A DNA stretch of 64,000 nucleotides from Enhydrobacter aerosaccus. GTDB taxonomy: Bacteria; Pseudomonadota; Alphaproteobacteria; Reyranellales; Reyranellaceae. A program made the position numbers and the translations under genes. The stretch's first letter is position 1. Each line of letters opens with the position of its first letter. Positions 38,132-46,037 of the stretch are shown in pieces. The notes below the pieces were generated by a model that worked only from the letters and a program-made list of their open reading frames with translations, was not told the origin of the DNA and ran no database searches. The stretch is from assembly GCF_900167455.1 (NCBI RefSeq), contig NZ_FUWJ01000016.1, forward strand, positions 1 to 64,000, read 5' to 3'.

Positions 38132-39472
38132 ATGACTAAAACAATCACCGATAGCCAAGTCTTGGGAGAGCTTGGCGAGACGGCCGTTAAGAAAATCGTG
38201 CTGGAAACTGGCTTCATTTACGAACATCGCGGGCGGCTTGAGGCTGGTACCGATGGGCTCATTGAGCTGCGCGACCCCAAGAGCGGTGCTCCGCTCGGAA
38301 AGCTCTTGGCCGTGCAGGTGAAGGCAACGAAAGAAAGCCAATACCTCCGCGAGACCGACAAAGGATTTGAGTATCTGCTCAGACCTGCGGACCTGAAGCT
38401 TTGGCGCCTTTCGAATATCCCAGTCATCATCGTGTTGTGGCGGCAGTCGGACGGCTCCGCCTACTGGAAGGATGTTACTGATTCTGTACGCGGTGAAGAG
38501 AGACGATTGCAATTCGACAAGGCGGCTGATGTCTTTGATCCTGGATGTGCTGACCGCCTCGGCGCCTTGACCGTTGATCGTCGCAAGCCGGGTGTTTTTG
38601 TACCTCCTCTCAACGGAGGTGAGACCGCGATTATCAATCTCCTGCGCATAAAGCTGCCCGAGGAGATCTTCATCGCGACTTCACCATTCGGTAGCGGTCG
38701 GGACGCGGTCCCTGAACTCCTCAAACACAGCAACACCCGCTTCGATTGGGTAATCCGCAAGCGCAGATATGTTTCGTTCTTCGATCCGCGAGAGTACGGG
38801 ACGAAGGCCATAGTCGATGTCGACCAGGTAGAAGCGATCGATAGCGATATTTTTGCGTTCAATGATGACTTAGACGACACCAACGACACCATGGATTTGC
38901 TGCGCCGGACAGTGGAGCGCCAGCTTTCCGCACAGGTGTCGTACCTGCGGAAGGAGCGTCTTTTTTATTTTCATGCCGTAGCGACAAACAAGTCGCGGAG
39001 CTACCGCTATCTCGCCAATGTGAAGGAAACGTCCGCTAAAGTTGTGAGCGCTTACACCAACAAGAAGAACCCCGAGGGAAGGGGATACGTGCGGCATCAC
39101 GCGGCGACCTTTCGCTTTGAACGACTCGCAGACGAGTGGTTCGTGGTTGTGGATCCGACATTTTACTTTACGAACGATGGCTTCCGACCACATCGGTATC
39201 CAGAAGCTCTGCTGGCGGGGAAGAAGCGATTGGAGCGCAACGCCGCAGTGCGGGGCCAAGTTGTCATGTGGCAGCACCTGCTAGTGGAAAGCGCTTCCTG
39301 CAACAACGGTCTGTTTGATCAAAACGAGCACGCGGATGTATTGCTCGACTTTGAAAACCTGCCGGTGATTGAGTTATCGCGTGCAGTTCCAGAATCGTCA
39401 TGGACTCGCACCGATCCCCGAGCGAAGGAAATGGAATCACGCGACCTCTTCGATGAAGGGGGTGCCGCATGA
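38132..39472 (+). CDS. DUF4365 (DREN-type) PD-(D/E)XK nuclease fused to an APAZ-like region
   Basis: The product is 446 residues. Residues 1-about 170 match DUF4365, a PD-(D/E)XK nuclease fold: Glu16 (LGELGETAVKK), Asp41 (AGTDGLIEL) and Q62-V-K64 (LLAVQVKATK) fit the E...D...(E/Q)xK active site. Residues about 175-446 have no separate enzyme motif; their position and the partner gene identify them as a probable APAZ domain (equivalent to the Argonaute N-L1-L2 lobes). In SPARDA systems this subunit (DREN-APAZ) cleaves DNA and RNA indiscriminately after guide-directed recognition of invader DNA, killing or arresting the cell. Its stop overlaps the pAgo start by four bases. Confidence 0.78.
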   Translation: MTKTITDSQVLGELGETAVKKIVLETGFIYEHRGRLEAGTDGLIELRDPKSGAPLGKLLAVQVKATKESQYLRETDKGFEYLLRPADLKLWRLSNIPVIIVLWRQSDGSAYWKDVTDSVRGEERRLQFDKAADVFDPGCADRLGALTVDRRKPGVFVPPLNGGETAIINLLRIKLPEEIFIATSPFGSGRDAVPELLKHSNTRFDWVIRKRRYVSFFDPREYGTKAIVDVDQVEAIDSDIFAFNDDLDDTNDTMDLLRRTVERQLSAQVSYLRKERLFYFHAVATNKSRSYRYLANVKETSAKVVSAYTNKKNPEGRGYVRHHAATFRFERLADEWFVVVDPTFYFTNDGFRPHRYPEALLAGKKRLERNAAVRGQVVMWQHLLVESASCNNGLFDQNEHADVLLDFENLPVIELSRAVPESSWTRTDPRAKEMESRDLFDEGGAA

Positions 39473-40923
39473 TCCTCAAGTCGCGTGTCTTCGATGAACC
39501 GATGCTCGAGTTTGGCGATGGCGGCCAACATCTTGATCCCAGACAGGGGCTAAGAGAGTACGGGCCGCTTCAGCCTAGGTCCGGCGATGTCGTCCATGTT
39601 GGCGTTATCGGCACAGAAGATACTATCGCAGGGTTCTCCGAATTCTTGGCGGAGACGGCCGCGGGAATAGATAGTGACAACAAGCAGCTCATCAACCTGA
39701 ATCCGGACTTCCCCGGCCTGGGGAACCAGAATCCCTTTCGGTGCAAGTTTGTGATTCCGGATGGCGCGACTGCCACAATCTCGCGGCGGCAGGTCACAGA
39801 GATCAAGCAGATTGGACGCCATGATGAAGCCGTGCGCCGGGCGGTGGCGCTGATCGCCGATCAGTTGTCAGCGCTGATGGAAAGCAGTGCCAAACCAGAC
39901 GTGATCGTGCTGGCATTGCCGGTGCCACTTATTGAGAAGTTGGTGAATGCCAAAAGTGAAGAGATAGCTGACATTGCCGAAGACGAAGAGAATCGTGACG
40001 ACACACTGAACTTTCGAGACTTGCTCAAAGCGAAGACGCTGCATCTGGATGTTCCTACGCAAATCGTTTGGCCGGATACGTGGGACGACGCCGCGAAGAT
40101 TCCCAGGAAGGTCAAGCGTGATTCCAACCGTCAGACGCAAGCAAAGGCCACGCGTGCATGGAATTTGCTGAACGCACTATTCTATAAGGCGGGCAAAGTT
40201 CCGTGGCGACTGTTACCCGATCAAGCTGAGTATCGGACCAGCTTTCTGGGTATCGGCTTTTACCGCGACCTTGACGGTCAGCAGCTTTGGACCAGCACTG
40301 CGCAAATGTTTGATGAACGGGGCAGGGGGCTCATCCTGCGCGGTGCTCGCGCACAGACGGAGACGAAAGGCCGGCATCCCTATCTCACGGCCAAAGATGC
40401 CGACGATCTCGTCACGCAGTCCATCGCCGCATATAAGGCGCACCACAAGCATGTTCCGGCTCGTGTAGTGGTTCTCAAGACTTCGCGCTTCCGCCCGGAG
40501 GAAGCGGAGGGCATCGACTCGGCATTGAGTCGGTTGGGAATCGAACTGAGCGATCTGGTTTGGGTTCAGGAGAGTTCGCCGATCGCTGTCTTCCGAGATG
40601 GGAACTATCCCATTTTGCGGGGTACGTTTGTCGATCTCAAAGGGAAGGGCCTTCTCTACACGCGCGGCAGCGTGCCCTACTACGGAACATATCCGGGCCT
40701 GCGCGTACCAAGGCCTCTGCTTCTCGTTCCCCATGAAAATTCAGACAGCGCCCTTGCGCGTCTCGCTGAGGAAGTGCTCGCGCTGACAAAGGTCAACTGG
40801 AACACCACACAATTCGATCAGAAGCTGCCAGCGCCGATCAAGGCTGCCCGAGAAGTGGGGCGCATCCTCAAGCATATCGAGTACGGGGTTGCCATCTCGC
40901 CGGACTTTAGAAAATACACGTGA
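39469..40923 (+). CDS. Short prokaryotic Argonaute (MID-PIWI), catalytically inactive
   Basis: The product is 484 residues, the size of short pAgos that lack PAZ and N domains. The N-terminus MLEFGDGGQHLDPRQGLREY (12-31) is the short-pAgo hallmark. A MID-like segment (about 40-250) includes FRDLLKAKTLHLDVPTQIVW, where guide 5'-end residues are expected, and TRAWNLLNALFYKAGKVPWR. The PIWI domain (about 251-484) has FLGIGFYRD (259-267) with Gly in place of the first catalytic Asp and LKTSRF (336-341) without the second Asp, so it should bind but not cut. The ATG overlaps the nuclease stop (ATGA). It would load a guide and sense plasmid or phage nucleic acid. Confidence 0.85.
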   Translation: MILKSRVFDEPMLEFGDGGQHLDPRQGLREYGPLQPRSGDVVHVGVIGTEDTIAGFSEFLAETAAGIDSDNKQLINLNPDFPGLGNQNPFRCKFVIPDGATATISRRQVTEIKQIGRHDEAVRRAVALIADQLSALMESSAKPDVIVLALPVPLIEKLVNAKSEEIADIAEDEENRDDTLNFRDLLKAKTLHLDVPTQIVWPDTWDDAAKIPRKVKRDSNRQTQAKATRAWNLLNALFYKAGKVPWRLLPDQAEYRTSFLGIGFYRDLDGQQLWTSTAQMFDERGRGLILRGARAQTETKGRHPYLTAKDADDLVTQSIAAYKAHHKHVPARVVVLKTSRFRPEEAEGIDSALSRLGIELSDLVWVQESSPIAVFRDGNYPILRGTFVDLKGKGLLYTRGSVPYYGTYPGLRVPRPLLLVPHENSDSALARLAEEVLALTKVNWNTTQFDQKLPAPIKAAREVGRILKHIEYGVAISPDFRKYT

Positions 40924-41030
40924 CAGAGAGATGGCTGAAGTCGCTCGGTCATTGTCATCTTATTCTCCCTTTACGCTGGGTTCATGAGGCCACGTAACAG
41001 GCCTCTCCCCGTCCGCGCCCTCGGCACACT

Positions 41031-41120
41031 CCGTCGCCTGAGATAGTTCAACCCCACCGCCGCTGCCGCCATGGCGATCGCCCATCTGAGGCCGAAGGTG
41101 CTGGCGACCCAGCCAGTGCC
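41031..41120 (-). pseudogene. Decayed copy of the MFS gene 3' end (fragment A)
   Basis: CGCCTGAGATAGTTCAACCC and the following 70 bp match the last codons of the MFS gene at 44154-45419, in the same orientation (product GLNYLRRR, GWVASTFGLRWAIA), with an internal deletion of about 18 bp. It lies directly downstream of the short-Argonaute gene. It encodes nothing by itself. Confidence 0.8.
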
Positions 41121-41177
41121 GACCGGCCTCGCCGCTGAAGCTCGGTCGAGCGCCAGCGAGATAGAGCGCGGTCCCGG

Positions 41178-41582
41178 CTAAAGCTGGGGCTGCCCAACCG
41201 CCAAGAGGAAGCTCTTCTTATAACCCTCAAGGGCAGCCGGCTGCAGGCTGCATGCTTCGTGGAGATCGAACCAGCGAAGCTCAGAATGTTCACCGTCGCG
41301 AATTGCAGGTTCGCCCTCCCACTACGATGACGCGAACATGTGGAAGATCACAGGTCCGAGGGCATCGACGGTCTCGATTGTCGTCAAGTACCGAAGGCGC
41401 TTCACGTCGACCCCCAGCTCCTCGCGCATCTCGCGCATTGCGGCCGCCTCGGGGGATTCACCAGGTTCCAAATTGCCGCCAGGCACCGTCCAACAAGAGG
41501 GATAGGAGCGTCGGTTCGCTCCCCGCCATCCAAGCAAAACAGCATTGTCGCGGGTTAGTATGACATTGCTGATCTCTCTCAT
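41178..41582 (-). pseudogene. Nudix hydrolase interrupted by one in-frame TAG
   Basis: From ATG 41582 (behind GGAGAGGCGC) the product starts MREISNVILTRDNAVLLGWR and holds a perfect Nudix box, GGNLEPGESPEAAAMREMRE followed by ELGV, with the metal-binding Glu residues intact. After FHMFASS a TAG occurs at 41322-41324. The same frame continues with WEGEPAIRDGEHSELRWFDL for 47 more codons to TAG 41178-41180, and this tail looks like a normal Nudix C-terminus. So one nonsense change splits an otherwise complete gene of about 134 codons. The family hydrolyses nucleoside-diphosphate-linked compounds. It is either a recent pseudogene or a case of suppression or a sequencing error. Confidence 0.75.
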
Positions 41583-41683
41583 TGCGCCTCTCCGGTCGGC
41601 CGCACCGAACTGCTGCCTGCGCACCCGTCGGAAGGTCGAGATTTAGATCTGATTTAGACGCTGTATTTGGGCGCCGTTTCGCT

Positions 41684-41983
41684 TCAAACCAGTTCGAGGC
41701 GAAGCTTGCGACCGACGATCGTCGCCGCACGCTGCAACGTCGCCAGCGTGACGTTCCCATCCTTCGGATCGAGCAGTCGCCCAACTTGGCTGCGGCTCGT
41801 CTTCATGCGCTGAGCCAAGCCATTGCGGGAAATCTTGTTTTCTTTCATCGCCTCGGCGATCTGCCACGCGAGGACTTCCTTGATGGCGACAGCTTCGAAT
41901 TCATCGCGCTTGCCCTCCTCTTGAAGGAACGAATCGAGGGTGGTGAGCTTCGCTGCGGAGCGCGCTGGTGCCTTCTTCTTCAT
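41684..41983 (-). CDS. XRE-family antitoxin (HigA-like)
   Basis: The product is 99 residues. The Lys-rich N-terminus is followed by a helix-turn-helix (ENKISRNGLAQRMKTSRSQV then GRLLDPKDGNVTLATLQRAA) of the Cro/C1 type. It lies 13 bp downstream of a Gp49/HigB-like toxin gene, the usual toxin-first order of higBA. It should neutralise the toxin and repress the promoter, perhaps through the dyad at 42384-42398. Confidence 0.85.
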   Translation of the reverse strand: MKKKAPARSAAKLTTLDSFLQEEGKRDEFEAVAIKEVLAWQIAEAMKENKISRNGLAQRMKTSRSQVGRLLDPKDGNVTLATLQRAATIVGRKLRLELV

Positions 41984-41996
41984 ATCCGACTCCGTT

Positions 41997-42344
41997 CTAC
42001 TCAAATTCCTTCTTGCGTCTCCGTGCCAGCGCCAGGTCGGCGTCGGGCGTCTTCTGCGTCTTCTTGATAAAGCCGTGCAGCGCCACGATCCGGCCCCCTG
42101 CGATACTGAACAGCACGCGCGCGATACGGTTACTCGCAAGATCACTCCGGACTTCCCAAAGTCCTTCGCCCAACGCACGGCACAACGGCATGCCAACAGG
42201 CCAGCGATACTGCACGCGCATCAGATCCTGGCCGATTGCGTTTCGGTCTTCCTCGTTCAGTCCGCGTAGCCAATCCCGGACCACCTCCGTACCGGCGCGG
42301 GTGCTGTAGAAGACCACGGGTATCTTGTGAGGTTCCTTAGCCAC
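41997..42344 (-). CDS. RelE/HigB-type toxin (phage Gp49-like)
   Basis: With the GTG at 42344 the product is 115 residues: KIPVVFYSTRAGTEVVRDWL, GEGLWEVRSDLASNRIARVL and VALHGFIKKTQKTPDADLAL are the conserved blocks of Gp49/HigB mRNA interferases, ending in the basic tail LARRRKKEFE. An in-frame ATG at 42368 would add eight residues, but it overlaps TATTATATAT, which reads as the promoter -10 region, so I prefer the GTG. The toxin would cut mRNA on the ribosome. Confidence 0.82.
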   Translation of the reverse strand: MAKEPHKIPVVFYSTRAGTEVVRDWLRGLNEEDRNAIGQDLMRVQYRWPVGMPLCRALGEGLWEVRSDLASNRIARVLFSIAGGRIVALHGFIKKTQKTPDADLALARRRKKEFE

Positions 42345-42383
42345 CGGCCTGGACCATATATAATACATGAACCATATAATGTC

Positions 42384-42398
42384 CACATGCTTCATGTG
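42384..42398. promoter_or_regulatory. Candidate HigA operator
   Basis: CACATG-CTT-CATGTG is a perfect dyad with 6-bp arms, just upstream of the AT-rich promoter-like TATTATATAT that precedes the toxin gene. Antitoxin repressors bind such sites to control their own operon. Confidence 0.45.
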
Positions 42399-42550
42399 CG
42401 CCTGGCCCATGCGCCAGGGCAAGCGCGATCATGGGATGAAAGACTCAACCTATCCGTGTCACGACGCTGCGTCTACGTCGGGGACGGCCGTTGTTGTGCC
42501 GCTTGGGAAAATCGCCCGCCCAGCCTCACGCCGACGGCGGTATCGTAACC

Positions 42551-42772
42551 CGCCGCCGCCTGAGATAATTCAACCCCACCGAACGGCCAGTATCTGGGCG
42601 CGATCGCGGCCAGCGCGCAGCCGGTGCCGAAGATGGCCGAGCCGGTGACCAGCAGGGAGAAGCGCGGCGCCTCGCATCGCGCCGCCAGCAGGGCGCCGGC
42701 GATGGTGCCGAGTGCCATCATCGAGCTCAGCAGGCCGAACTCGCGGGCGCCGACATGGAAGACGCCGACTGC
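42551..42772 (-). pseudogene. Decayed copy of the MFS gene 3' part (fragment B, with internal deletion)
   Basis: The first 30 bp (CGCCTGAGATAATTCAACCC) match the extreme 3' end of the MFS gene. At 42580 the match jumps about 230 bp inward and runs to 42772, translating as MMALGTIAGALLAAR and IFGTGCALAAIAP on the minus strand. Identity to the intact gene is still high. It lies between the HigBA pair and the GH5 gene. Confidence 0.85.
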
Positions 42773-42796
42773 TTGAGCCGGCTCTCATGTATTTGA

Positions 42797-43840
42797 TCAA
42801 TCGTTTGGATAACGGGCCAAGAGCTTGCCGGCGCCAGAAATAGAATCATCCTTGCAGTCAGTGAAAGAGGAGAAATCCGTCGGCTCGAAGTTCGTATGAT
42901 CTTTGACAAGCTTGGGATCGGGCCAATCGATGGCCCAGCCTATCAATCCGATGTGCGCATCCTCCAAATATCGGAGAAGCGATAATGCAACGGCTGGCGT
43001 TTGCTTGCCGGCGCAGCCATTTCTGGGGGTGGCATTCCATTCAGTTGCAATCGCTGGATATTGCCGGATACTCGCACCGAACTTGCTGTTCCATGCTTCA
43101 CGGGTAGAGAAGTCGGAGCCAAGATAAGGATGTATTGCCAAAGCAAGACGGTTGGGGATCACGTCATGCACCAAAGGAAACAATCCATTTGTTGTCCGCG
43201 CGTCCTTTAAGCCGTCCAGCAATAGAATATTCGTCGATCCGATTCCCCTCAGAATATCAATCAATGCCTGCATCGATTGTGCCCACTCTTGCTTGGTTTC
43301 ATCGCTGAGCGGTTTGCAGGGTTCATTGAAGGGCTCCAGCATGACGTTGTCGTCATGGACAACGGCTGGTCCAAGCGTTTTCCAGGCACGCATGGTGCTG
43401 TCAGAAGGCATGCAGGACAGGCTGGGGACATTGTCCTGCTGAGCGTCGATCACCAGAACGACCGCAAATCCATATCGCTCTGCCAATCGAACCCCGGTCA
43501 GGATGTCCGAAACATAGGTGGGATCGTATGTCGAAGATTGCGGATCAAGATCCGCCTGGCTGATCTGCATACGGATGGTGTTGGCATGAAATATGTCCCG
43601 CATCGCATTCAGCTCTGGTGCTGCCCAATAGCTCATCTTGAGCATGGCATTCTTGTCCCCCGCCCGCCTGCGAGGCGCATGGCTGAAGGCCTCGACATCA
43701 ATGCCCTTTGCCAACCAGGGAGATCCCTTCCGATAAAAGGTCCTGCCTTGAATTTTGATATCCTGTGCAGACGCTGAAGAGGGCGCGCCGGAGGCGATCA
43801 ATAAGGCTGCAGCAACAAAAAGCAGGGAGAACACTTTCAT
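42797..43840 (-). CDS. Secreted glycoside hydrolase family 5-like enzyme
   Basis: The product is 347 residues with a Sec signal peptide (VFSLLFVAAALLIASGAPSS, cleavage after ASA). The TIM-barrel shows VMLEPFNEPC with Asn172-Glu173-Pro174 (acid/base), HPY at 237-239 and ATEWNA with Glu267 as nucleophile, the GH5 pattern of cellulases and related beta-glycanases. The start is ATG 43840 behind GGAGGAAACG. Base composition is lower in GC than its neighbours. It may act on a plant or microbial polysaccharide or on the cell's own exopolysaccharide. Confidence 0.82.
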   Translation of the reverse strand: MKVFSLLFVAAALLIASGAPSSASAQDIKIQGRTFYRKGSPWLAKGIDVEAFSHAPRRRAGDKNAMLKMSYWAAPELNAMRDIFHANTIRMQISQADLDPQSSTYDPTYVSDILTGVRLAERYGFAVVLVIDAQQDNVPSLSCMPSDSTMRAWKTLGPAVVHDDNVMLEPFNEPCKPLSDETKQEWAQSMQALIDILRGIGSTNILLLDGLKDARTTNGLFPLVHDVIPNRLALAIHPYLGSDFSTREAWNSKFGASIRQYPAIATEWNATPRNGCAGKQTPAVALSLLRYLEDAHIGLIGWAIDWPDPKLVKDHTNFEPTDFSSFTDCKDDSISGAGKLLARYPND

Positions 43841-43871
43841 CGTTTCCTCCGTATCTCTGCTGCTTCAGCAG

Positions 43872-44066
43872 CGCCTTCTGGCGAAGCTCTGCGACCGTCG
43901 AGCTGCCACCATACCAATCCTTGGCCGTGATATCTTCGAACACGACCCAAATGTCGTCCGTCGGCGGCGCCAGTACGTCACGAAGGGCGTTGGTAACGCG
44001 CTTCGAGATCTCATCCGTCTGCTGCTGAGAACGACCTTCGATCATACGGACGCTGACGAATGACGG
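43872..44066 (-). pseudogene. 4-oxalocrotonate-tautomerase-like remnant
   Basis: The translation FVSVRMIEGRSQQQTDEISK then WVVFEDITAKDWYGGSSTVA closely resembles small tautomerases of about 65 residues, which start with a catalytic Pro exposed after Met removal. Here there is no ATG before the conserved FVSV; only a TTG at 44081 would start it, with MDRSS in front of the Pro. The frame lacks its own stop and runs on into the GH5 signal-peptide region. The gene appears truncated by the GH5 insertion and is probably not functional. Confidence 0.65.
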
Positions 44067-44153
44067 TGACGAACGGTCCAATCAGGCACGAGCTGAAGGC
44101 CTGACCGCGCGAACGGCGTCTTCGGCGGCGCCCCGTGAGGAGGTTCACGCCGA

Positions 44154-45419
44154 TCATGGCGTGCGAACGCCTCGCCGCCTGAGATAGTTCAGCCCCACCG
44201 CCGCGGCCGCGAAGCCCGCCGTCGCCGCCACGGCGATGGCCCATCTCGGCCCGAAGGTGTTGGCGACCCAGCCGACGAAGGGGGCGCCGATCGGGGTGCC
44301 GCCCAGCGCCACGGCCATGCGGATGGCGATGACGCGGCCGCGCATGGCCGGCTCGGTGGTGAGCTGCATCAGGCCGTTCGAGGAATTGGTGATGGTGAGC
44401 GCGGCGATGCCGGTGACGACCAGCGCGGCGCCGAACAGCCAGTAGCCGGGCGCGATCGCCGCCAGCGCGCAGCCGGTGCCGAAGATCGCCGCGCCGACGA
44501 CCAGGAAGGTGAAGCGCGGCGCCTCGCGCCGCGCCGCCAGCAGGGCGCCGGCAATGGTGCCGAGCGCCATCATCGAGCTCAGCAGGCCGAATTCGTAGGC
44601 GCCGACATGGAACACGCCGACCGCCATGGTCGAGATGAAGATCGGGAAGTTGAGCCCGAAGGTGCCGATCAGGAACAGCATCACCACGATCGCCATCAGG
44701 TCGGGCCGGCCGCGGACGTAGCGGAAGCCCTCGATGACGCTGCCCGGCTTGCGCGGTGCGCGCTGGCTGGGATGCAGGTCGGCGACGCGCAGCAGGTTGA
44801 GCGAGCAGAGCACGGCGAGGAAGGACAGGCCATTGACCAGGAAGGCCCAGCCGGTGCCGACGGCGGCGATGCACAATCCTGCGGCGGCCGGCCCGACCAT
44901 GCGGCCGGCATTGAAGGAGGTCGAGTTCAGCGCCACCGCGTTGGCGAGATACTTGTCGCCCACCAGCTCGGTGACGAAGGTCTGGCGCGCCGGCGCGTCG
45001 AAGGCAGCAGCGCAGCCGAACAGGAAGGCGAAGATATAGACGTGCCAGAGCTGCACCAGGCCGGTCACGGTGAGCAGGCCGAGGATCAGCGCCAGCCCGC
45101 CCATGGCGGCCTGCGTCACCATCAGGAGCTTGCGGCGGTCGTAGTGGTCGGCGGCGAAGCCCGTCCATGGCAGCAGCAGGAACTGCGGCCCGAACTGCAG
45201 CGCCATGACGATGCCGACGGCGGTCGCGTCGTGATGCGTGAGTTCCGTCAGGACCAGCCAGTCCTGCGCCGTGCGCTGCATCCAGGTCCCGACATTGGAG
45301 ACGACGGCGCCGCCCGCCCAGATGCGGTAGTTGGGAAAGCGCAAAGACCGGAACGAGCTGCGTTCCAGCCGTCCGCCGCCGTCTGTCGAGGGGGTGCCTG
45401 TTGGAGAGGTGCTGGTCAC
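44154..45419 (-). CDS. MFS exporter (DHA3/MFS_3 type)
   Basis: The product is 421 residues with twelve predicted membrane segments. SSFRSLRFPNYRIWAGGAVV and WMQRTAQDWLVLTELTHHDA, then GFAADHYDRRKLLMVTQ (motif A), are typical of the MFS_3/DHA3 drug-exporter group. The GTG start overlaps the isochorismatase-family stop (GTGA), so the two are coupled. Its 3' end is copied twice in the neighbouring island. It probably exports a toxic small molecule under MarR control. Confidence 0.88.
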   Translation of the reverse strand: MTSTSPTGTPSTDGGGRLERSSFRSLRFPNYRIWAGGAVVSNVGTWMQRTAQDWLVLTELTHHDATAVGIVMALQFGPQFLLLPWTGFAADHYDRRKLLMVTQAAMGGLALILGLLTVTGLVQLWHVYIFAFLFGCAAAFDAPARQTFVTELVGDKYLANAVALNSTSFNAGRMVGPAAAGLCIAAVGTGWAFLVNGLSFLAVLCSLNLLRVADLHPSQRAPRKPGSVIEGFRYVRGRPDLMAIVVMLFLIGTFGLNFPIFISTMAVGVFHVGAYEFGLLSSMMALGTIAGALLAARREAPRFTFLVVGAAIFGTGCALAAIAPGYWLFGAALVVTGIAALTITNSSNGLMQLTTEPAMRGRVIAIRMAVALGGTPIGAPFVGWVANTFGPRWAIAVAATAGFAAAAVGLNYLRRRGVRTP

Positions 45420-45979
45420 CGCACCGTGCCGTCCAGGAGGGCGATGATCTCGCGCGTCGTGCCGGTCTCGCCCAGGCGCGGGAAGATGCGGCCGATGCTG
45501 CTGGCGTGCGCGTCGGCATTGAGGTCGGTCATGGCGTCGGTGGCGAGCGTGACGTTGAAGCCGAGCTCGTGCGCCTGGCGCGCGGTCGATTCGACGCCGG
45601 CGCTGGTGGAGACGCCGACCACCACGACCTGGGTGACGCCCTGCGCTTTCAGGTGCTCGGCCAAGCCGGTGCCGGTGAAGGCGCCCCAGGTGCGCTTGGT
45701 GACGAGATGATCCTGCGGCTGCGGGTTCAGCTCGGGAATGAGATCGGTCCAGCCGGCGGGAAAGGCGCGGGCCGTGATGCCCTGTTCGCTGCGCCCCGGC
45801 GCGACGCCCGCGACATTGACCAGCACGACCGGCAGGCCGTGGCGGCGAAAGGCATCGAGCAGCGCCACCGCATTGGCGATCACGCCTTCGATCAGGTGAG
45901 CGGCCGGCAGGGCGACGATACCCTTCTGCAGGTCGATGACGATCAGCGCGGTCTTCGGATCGAGAGCGGTGACGGGCAT
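45416..45979 (-). CDS. Isochorismatase-family hydrolase lacking the usual cysteine
   Basis: The product is 187 residues. The fold is seen in ALIVIDLQKGIVALPAA (catalytic Asp), KRTWGAFTGTGLAEHLKAQG (with Lys) and VVVGVSTSAGVESTARQAHE. In nicotinamidase-like members the nucleophile Cys occupies the position read here as Thr/Ser (STSAGVES); many relatives share this change, and their activity is unclear. The ATG at 45979 follows AAGGA; an upstream in-frame start at 46027 overlaps the marR gap. It lies between marR and the MFS gene in one operon. Confidence 0.85.
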   Translation of the reverse strand: MPVTALDPKTALIVIDLQKGIVALPAAHLIEGVIANAVALLDAFRRHGLPVVLVNVAGVAPGRSEQGITARAFPAGWTDLIPELNPQPQDHLVTKRTWGAFTGTGLAEHLKAQGVTQVVVVGVSTSAGVESTARQAHELGFNVTLATDAMTDLNADAHASSIGRIFPRLGETGTTREIIALLDGTVR

Positions 45980-46037
45980 GGGACTATCCTTTTTACGGTA
46001 CGCGGAAAGAACGGATCGGTCGCCCATCGGGCGAGGG

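Larger units (their letters stand above)
37967..44153. other. Accessory island between ygfZ and an MFS gene
   Basis: From just upstream of ygfZ to the MFS stop the base composition is visibly less GC-rich than the flanks, and genes are of defence or accessory type: DUF4365-APAZ nuclease and short Argonaute, broken Nudix, HigBA pair, GH5 glycosidase, tautomerase remnant. Two decayed copies of the 3' part of the MFS gene (41031-41120 and 42551-42772) separate the modules. No integrase or tRNA borders it. The exact edges are inferred. Confidence 0.65.

Noticed and set aside
41048..41293. An 81-codon minus-strand frame next to the Nudix gene
   Set aside because: It is out of frame with both the Nudix tail and the MFS remnant that it covers, so it is explained by those two decayed sequences.
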